Made by a program: the position numbers and the translations under genes
In this document: piece by piece, positions 58,350 through 64,000 of the stretch
Layout of the letters: every line of letters begins with the position of its first letter
Position numbering within the stretch: the stretch's first letter is position 1
NCBI RefSeq assembly: GCF_006385785.1
Contig: NZ_VFSH01000006.1
Location: 1 to 64,000, forward strand
Direction of reading: 5' to 3'
DNA from: Streptococcus shenyangsis
GTDB taxonomy: Bacteria > Bacillota > Bacilli > Lactobacillales > Streptococcaceae
Length of the DNA: 64,000 nt
Notes under the pieces: generated by a model
Database searches by the model: none
What the model saw: the letters and a program-made list of their open reading frames with translations, nothing else
Told to the model about the DNA's origin: nothing

Positions 58350-60227
58350 ATGAAAAAGAAATTAACTAGTTTGGCACTTGCAGGCGCTTTTTTAGGTGTG
58401 TCATGGTATGGTAATGTACAAGCTCAAGAAAGTTCGGGAAATAAAATTCACTTTATAAATGTTCATGAAGGTGGCAGTGATGCAATTATTCTTGAAAGTA
58501 ATGGACATTTTGCCATGGTGGATACAGGAGAAGATTATGATTTCCCAGATGGAAGTGATTCTCGTTATCCATGGAGAGAAGGAACTGAAACGTCTTATAA
58601 GCATGTTCTGACAGACCGTGTCTTTCGTCATTTGAAGGAATTGGGTGTCCAAAAACTTGATTTTATTTTAGTGACTCATACCCACAGTGATCATATTGGA
58701 AATGTTGATGAATTATTGTCTACCTATCCAGTTGACCGAGTTTATCTTAAAAAATATAGTGATAATCGTATTACTAATTCTGAACGCCTATGGGATAATC
58801 TGTATGGCTATAATAAGGTTTTACAGACTGCTGCAGAAAAAGGTGTTTCAGTTATTCAAAACATCACACAAGGAGATGCTCATTTTAAGTTTGGGGACAT
58901 GGATATCCAGCTCTATAATTATGAAAATGAAACAGATTCGTCGGGTGAATTAAAGAAGATTTGGGATGACAATTCCAATTCCTTGATTAGTGTAGTAAAA
59001 GTCAATGGCAAGAAAATTTACCTTGGGGGCGACTTAGATAATGTTCATGGAGCAGAAGACAAGTATGGTCCTCTTATTGGAAAAGTTGATTTGATGAAGT
59101 TTAATCATCACCATGATACCAACAAATCAAATACCAAGGATTTCATCAGAAATTTGAGTCCGAGTTTGATTGTTCAAACCTCGGATAGTCTACCTTGGAA
59201 AAATGGTGTTGACAGTGAGTATATCAATTGGCTCAAAGAACGAGGAATTGAGAGAATTAATGCAGCCAGCAAAGACTATGATGCAACAGTTTTTGATATT
59301 CGACAAGATGGTTTTGTCAATATTTCAACATCCTACAAGCATATTCCAAGTTTTCAAGCTGGTTGGCATAAGAGTGCTTATGGAAACTGGTGGTATCAAG
59401 CGCCTGATTCTACAGGAGAATATGCTGTTGGTTGGAATGAAATTAAGGGTGACTGGTATTACTTTAACCAAAGAGGTATCTTGTTACAGGATCAATGGAA
59501 AAAATGGAACAATCATTGGTTCTATTTAACAGATTCTGGTGCTGCTGCAAGTAATTGGAAGAAAATCGACGGAACCTGGTATTATTTCAACAAAGAAAAA
59601 CAGATGGAAATTGGTTGGGTAAATACTGGAGGTCAGAACTATTATTTATCAAACGATGGTTCTATGAAGACAAGTTGGCTTCAATATAAGGGTCAATGGT
59701 ATTACTTTGCTCAATCAGGGGAAATGAAAACGGGTTGGGTAAAAGATAAAGAAACCTGGTACTATATGGATTCCACTGGTATCATGAAGACAGGTGAGAT
59801 AGAAGTTGCTGGTCATCATTATTATCTAAAAGAATCAGGAGCTATGAAGCAAGGCTGGCATAAAAAGGTAAATGATTGGTACTTCTACAATACAGATGGT
59901 TCACGAGCTGTTGGTTGGATCAAAGACAAGGACAAATGGTACTTCTTGAAAGAAAATGGTCAATTGCTTGTGAATGGTAAGACGCCAGAAGGCTATACAG
60001 TTGATTCAAGTGGAGCCTGGTTAGTGGATGTTCCGGTCGAGAAATCTGCTACAACTAGAGATACAAGTAACTCAGAAATAAAAGAATCGAAAGAAGTAGT
60101 GAAAAAAGATCTTGAAAATAAAGAAACGAGTCAACACGAAAGTATTACAAATTCTTCAACTAGTCAAGATTTGACATCCTCAACTTCACAAAGCTTTGAA
60201 ACGAGTGCAAACAAATCAGAACAGTAG
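58350..60227 (+). CDS. cbpE: Choline-binding phosphorylcholine esterase Pce/CbpE
   Basis: A 625-residue secreted enzyme. A signal peptide ends near VQA (residue 25). The catalytic domain is a metallo-beta-lactamase fold with HTHSDHIG (His110, His112, Asp114, His115) and FNHHHD. About ten choline-binding repeats (for example GWVKDKETWYYMDSTGIMKTG) fill residues 345-545. A Ser/Lys/Glu-rich tail of about 80 residues ends the protein. It removes phosphorylcholine from teichoic acids and affects adherence. It lies two bases after rluD. The protein and the BOX repeats place the host in the mitis group. Confidence 0.95.
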   Translation: MKKKLTSLALAGAFLGVSWYGNVQAQESSGNKIHFINVHEGGSDAIILESNGHFAMVDTGEDYDFPDGSDSRYPWREGTETSYKHVLTDRVFRHLKELGVQKLDFILVTHTHSDHIGNVDELLSTYPVDRVYLKKYSDNRITNSERLWDNLYGYNKVLQTAAEKGVSVIQNITQGDAHFKFGDMDIQLYNYENETDSSGELKKIWDDNSNSLISVVKVNGKKIYLGGDLDNVHGAEDKYGPLIGKVDLMKFNHHHDTNKSNTKDFIRNLSPSLIVQTSDSLPWKNGVDSEYINWLKERGIERINAASKDYDATVFDIRQDGFVNISTSYKHIPSFQAGWHKSAYGNWWYQAPDSTGEYAVGWNEIKGDWYYFNQRGILLQDQWKKWNNHWFYLTDSGAAASNWKKIDGTWYYFNKEKQMEIGWVNTGGQNYYLSNDGSMKTSWLQYKGQWYYFAQSGEMKTGWVKDKETWYYMDSTGIMKTGEIEVAGHHYYLKESGAMKQGWHKKVNDWYFYNTDGSRAVGWIKDKDKWYFLKENGQLLVNGKTPEGYTVDSSGAWLVDVPVEKSATTRDTSNSEIKESKEVVKKDLENKETSQHESITNSSTSQDLTSSTSQSFETSANKSEQ

Positions 60228-60252
60228 TAAACATTAGTAGCTTAAAAACATG

Positions 60253-60286
60253 ATTAAACCGCTATTCTTAGGAGTAGCGGTTTTTC
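60253..60286 (+). terminator. cbpE terminator
   Basis: AAACCGCTA, a 10-base loop, TAGCGGTTTTT. The following 130 bases hold no visible gene. Confidence 0.85.
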
Positions 60287-60419
60287 TTTTTGTCTAGCAG
60301 AGAGCAAAAAAGGGAAAGTTATCTTGAAAAGTGAGGAGAGTTAGATTGAAAGAATCATATTGGGAAATTGAAATGATGGATATTTGTATCATGTCATAAA
60401 TCACTATCAAACGATAATA

Positions 60420-60471
60420 TTGATTTTCTTACAAATTAAGAGTATAATTTATAAAAATGAGTGTTCACTCA
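60420..60471 (+). promoter_or_regulatory. Oxidoreductase-tetR promoter with TetR-type operator
   Basis: TTGATT (60420-60425), 17-base spacer, TATAAT (60443-60448). The palindrome TGAGTG-TT-CACTCA at 60458-60471 begins just after the start of transcription. Arms of GAGTG/CACTC are usual for TetR-family operators, and a tetR gene closes the operon, so autoregulation is likely. Confidence 0.75.
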
Positions 60472-60499
60472 ATTTTTGTGAAATTAAGGAGTAAAGAAA

Positions 60500-61504
60500 A
60501 TGGTTGTTGAAGCAATAGAGTACAGTCGTTTCGGTAACGAAGAGGTCTTGGATTTGCTGAAGATCGACTCTACAGCCTTGGATGTAAATCAGGTGAGAGT
60601 AGAAGTTCATGCTGTTGGTTTAAATCCTATTGATTATAAAACTTTTGAGGGAGCGAAACCCCTTCGATTTCTATCTTTTATAACGAAATTAAGGAAACCA
60701 AGTCGTTGGTTTGAATCTAAATCATCTTTATTTCCAAGAGGTGTGGGGAGAGATTTTTCTGGAGTTATTACAGAAGTTGGAAATGAAGTAACTAGGTTTT
60801 CAGTAGGAGATAAGGTGTTTGGAACAATGATTAGCGATCCTGGTTTGGGAACTAAGAGGGGAGCTTTAGCAACAGAAATTTGTGTCAATGAATCAGAAAT
60901 TGTATTGAAACCAGAGATAATCGACATGACTCACGCAGCTACTATGGGAGTAGCTGCTCTAACTGTGGGTGGGGCTTTTAGAAGAATCGGTTTAAATTCA
61001 AGAGATACTGTTGTTATTTCAGCTGCAGCAGGAGGTATTGGAAGTATTGCAGTACAGTATGCAGTTGCTAAGGGGGCGACAGTGATTGGAATAGCAAGTA
61101 AGAAAAATGCAGAGTATCTGAAGTCTTTAGGTGCCATACCAGTAAGTTATGAAGAGAATATCAAGAAGGCTCTTCTATCAGCTAGTCCAACGCCTATTAC
61201 AAAATTTTTGGATTGTTATGGATCTGATTATGTTAGATTGGCTTTTAGTTTAGGCTTGAAGGGGACAGCTATTGGGACATTAGTACCTTCGCCCTATGTT
61301 ATGATAAAAGGTGCTCAGTTTACTGGTCCGAGACATTCCACATATGATGATTTTAGCACTTTAGCTGAAATGGTCTCAGACGGGAAGGCTCAGCTGAAAA
61401 TTGATCAAGTGTATGACTTTTCTCTAAAGTCAGTTAGAGAAGCCTATCGTAGTCTGAAAATGGGACACAGTCGAGGCAAAAAAGTCGTAAAAGTAAGAGA
61501 GTAG
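60500..61504 (+). CDS. Zinc-type alcohol dehydrogenase-like/quinone oxidoreductase
   Basis: A 334-residue NADPH-dependent medium-chain dehydrogenase. It starts MVVEAIEYSRFGNEEVLDLL, has a GroES-like N-terminal domain (VHAVGLNPIDYK, FPRGVGRDFSG) and the nucleotide motif AAAGGIGSIAVQYA near residue 175. The usual structural-zinc cysteines are not seen, which fits the quinone-oxidoreductase branch. It would reduce quinones or reactive enones. AAGGAG precedes the ATG. It is paired with a tetR gene and shares its operator. Confidence 0.88.
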   Translation: MVVEAIEYSRFGNEEVLDLLKIDSTALDVNQVRVEVHAVGLNPIDYKTFEGAKPLRFLSFITKLRKPSRWFESKSSLFPRGVGRDFSGVITEVGNEVTRFSVGDKVFGTMISDPGLGTKRGALATEICVNESEIVLKPEIIDMTHAATMGVAALTVGGAFRRIGLNSRDTVVISAAAGGIGSIAVQYAVAKGATVIGIASKKNAEYLKSLGAIPVSYEENIKKALLSASPTPITKFLDCYGSDYVRLAFSLGLKGTAIGTLVPSPYVMIKGAQFTGPRHSTYDDFSTLAEMVSDGKAQLKIDQVYDFSLKSVREAYRSLKMGHSRGKKVVKVRE

Positions 61505-61520
61505 AAGAGAGGTGCTAGCG

Positions 61521-62165
61521 ATGGAAAGTTTAGAACAAAAGTATGCTCAGACGTTAGAAGTTAGCAACTTGAGCTTGAAACAACGTCGAGTATTATTATC
61601 AAGCTTAAAATTATTTTCAGAAATTGGATTTGAGAATACAACGTCCAGCCTTATTGCCGAACGCGCTGGAGTATCAGAAGGAACTGTTTTTAGTTACTTT
61701 AAAACAAAGGAAGGTATTTTAGAAGCCATTTTATCTATTTTTCTAGAACAGGTTATTCCAGAAGTAATTGCGGATTTCTCAGAAAAAAAATTCATAGTAG
61801 ATCAAGAAACTTTTCCCTTCTTTTTAAAAAGTATTGTTCGAGATAGGCTCTTTTTCATTCAAGAGAATCAAATGCATGTTAAAATTCTCTTGGGGCGTTC
61901 TTTTATTGATAAAAATCTTTCTATCCAGTTAGGAAATATTATTGTTCAATCTATAATAGAACCAATTAGCCCTGTTTTAAATCAATTTAAAGAAAAAGGA
62001 CTTATTCTAAATTGGTCAAATGAAAGAATTGTTCGATACATTTTAGCATTGAGTTTTTCTTATCTTATTCCCATGATGTTGAATGATGAAGGAATTATAA
62101 ACATAGATGAAGTAGTTGATGAGATTGTTGAATGTTTGTCATCTGCCCTAATGAAAGTAAAATAA
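61521..62165 (+). CDS. TetR/AcrR-family regulator
   Basis: A 214-residue regulator. The N-terminal helix-turn-helix (LKLFSEIGFENTTSSLIAER, then AGVSEGTVFSYFKTKEGIL) is typical. The C-terminal ligand domain is helical and not recognisable. AGAGAGG precedes ATG 61521. It lies 16 bases after the oxidoreductase and likely represses this operon through the palindrome at 60458. The inducer is unknown. Confidence 0.9.
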   Translation: MESLEQKYAQTLEVSNLSLKQRRVLLSSLKLFSEIGFENTTSSLIAERAGVSEGTVFSYFKTKEGILEAILSIFLEQVIPEVIADFSEKKFIVDQETFPFFLKSIVRDRLFFIQENQMHVKILLGRSFIDKNLSIQLGNIIVQSIIEPISPVLNQFKEKGLILNWSNERIVRYILALSFSYLIPMMLNDEGIINIDEVVDEIVECLSSALMKVK

Positions 62166-62176
62166 ATTCTGAAGTT

Positions 62177-62204
62177 AAAACTCACTGTTAATGGTGAGTT
62201 TTTT
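62177..62204 (+). terminator. tetR operon terminator
   Basis: AAAACTCAC, loop TGTTAAT, GGTGAGTTTTTT. Confidence 0.85.
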
Positions 62205-62211
62205 GAACTCA

Positions 62212-62252
62212 ACATAAAAATCCCCAATCGAAGCGATTGAGGATTAAGCAAA
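62212..62252 (-). terminator. gdhA terminator (minus strand)
   Basis: AATCCCCAATCG and CGATTGAGGATT form the stem around AAG; the minus strand ends in TTTTT. Confidence 0.85.
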
Positions 62253-62258
62253 TGAATC

Positions 62259-63689
<1,431 letters not shown>

Positions 63690-63806
63690 CTAAAAATTCT
63701 TTCAATTTGATTTTTGGGATTGTTTGAAATTGGATTTTTTTGAAAGTGGATAAAAAACGAACATTTTTCTTATAAATGACTTTCTCAAAGAGAAAAGCTG
63801 AAAATA

Positions 63807-63815
63807 TGGTATAAT
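63807..63815 (+). promoter_or_regulatory. pyrDA extended -10 promoter
   Basis: TGGTATAAT at 63807-63815; TCTGGAGG precedes ATG 63850. Confidence 0.75.
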
Positions 63816-63849
63816 ATTAGAAATAAATGGAATCTGGAGGATCAGAATC

Positions 63850-64000
63850 ATGGTATCAACGAAAACACAAATTGCTGGTTTTGAGTTTGCCAATTGCTTG
63901 ATGAATGCAGCAGGTGTGTCTTGTATGACGATAGCAGAGTTAGAGGGCGTTAAAAACTCAGCGGCAGGAACCTTTGTCACAAAGACAACGACCTTGGACT
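63850..64000 (+). CDS. pyrDA: Dihydroorotate dehydrogenase A (class 1A), N-terminal part
   Basis: Fifty codons are visible before the window ends: [20 protein letters not shown] at the start, then [12 protein letters not shown] and [12 protein letters not shown]. This is the N-terminus of the cytoplasmic fumarate-linked class 1A enzyme, which binds FMN and oxidises dihydroorotate in pyrimidine synthesis. GGAGG and an extended -10 precede it. Confidence 0.88.
   Translation, partial: MVSTKTQIAGFEFANCLMNAAGVSCMTIAELEGVKNSAAGTFVTKTTTLD

Noticed and set aside
58950..60230. Repeated segments inside cbpE as a nucleotide repeat element
   Set aside because: They encode the choline-binding repeats and are explained by the protein.

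Overview
The window is about 64 kb of low-GC Gram-positive chromosome that reads as a mitis-group Streptococcus, most like S. mitis, S. oralis or S. pneumoniae. Evidence seen directly: three BOX-type repeats, a choline-binding Pce/CbpE-like phosphorylcholine esterase, an LPXTG surface protein, many extended -10 (TGnTATAAT) promoters, EzrA, GyrB, ClpE with a CtsR site, and an ArgR-type box before an amino-acid ABC transporter. From memory, the gene blocks match pneumococcal genes but in a different block order, so a rearranged S. mitis-like genome is more likely than S. pneumoniae itself; that is inference. Nearly all of the sequence is ordinary core genome. I see no prophage, insertion sequence, CRISPR array, tRNA or rRNA.

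Layout. 1-6.8 kb: tail of an LPXTG protein, then hemW, an acyl-ACP thioesterase, a NagD-type phosphatase and a membrane protein, followed by spx, a UPF0223 gene, an inositol-monophosphatase homologue and an RsmF-type rRNA methyltransferase. 6.8-12 kb: a candidate leaderless small ORF and the phosphate-uptake operon pstS-pstC-pstA-pstB-pstB-phoU. 12-16 kb: an amino-acid-binding lipoprotein, a MocR regulator divergent from acetolactate decarboxylase, and a YhfC-type membrane protein. 16-21 kb: murB, an unexplained possibly structured leader, and potABCD for polyamine uptake. 21-26 kb: an alanine T-box that controls a LURP-one gene plus alaS, then an intracellular alpha-amylase on the minus strand. 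26-29 kb: a two-gene ABC transporter, then a BOX repeat.

29-39 kb: a U32 protein, a DinG helicase-exonuclease, RodA, a DJ-1 family protein, a degenerate HAD protein, gyrB and ezrA. 39-43 kb (minus strand): a DUF1827 protein, a Nudix hydrolase, clpE and a DUF1797 protein. 43-50 kb: an arginine-type ABC transporter, folD, nnrD, dacA (minus), an AI-2E family permease and tuf. 51-54 kb: a DEAD-box helicase overlapping an oxidoreductase (both minus), and a DUF1275 membrane protein. 54-56 kb: rplU leader, rplU, prp and rpmA, then a lipoprotein gene broken by a one-base change in an A-run. 56-60 kb: LysR regulator, lspA, rluD and pce/cbpE. 60-64 kb: a TetR-regulated oxidoreductase operon, gdhA (minus) and the start of pyrDA.

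The most interesting leads are small: at least five genes whose extended -10 box sits only 6-8 bases before ATG (leaderless mRNAs), including an unannotated 36-codon ORF before pstS; the murB-potA leader with an overlapping mini-ORF at the potA start; a PstB paralogue with Arg in place of the H-loop His; a HAD protein lacking its second catalytic Asp; and the A-tract frameshift in the lipoprotein gene. Nothing here proves a wholly new system.
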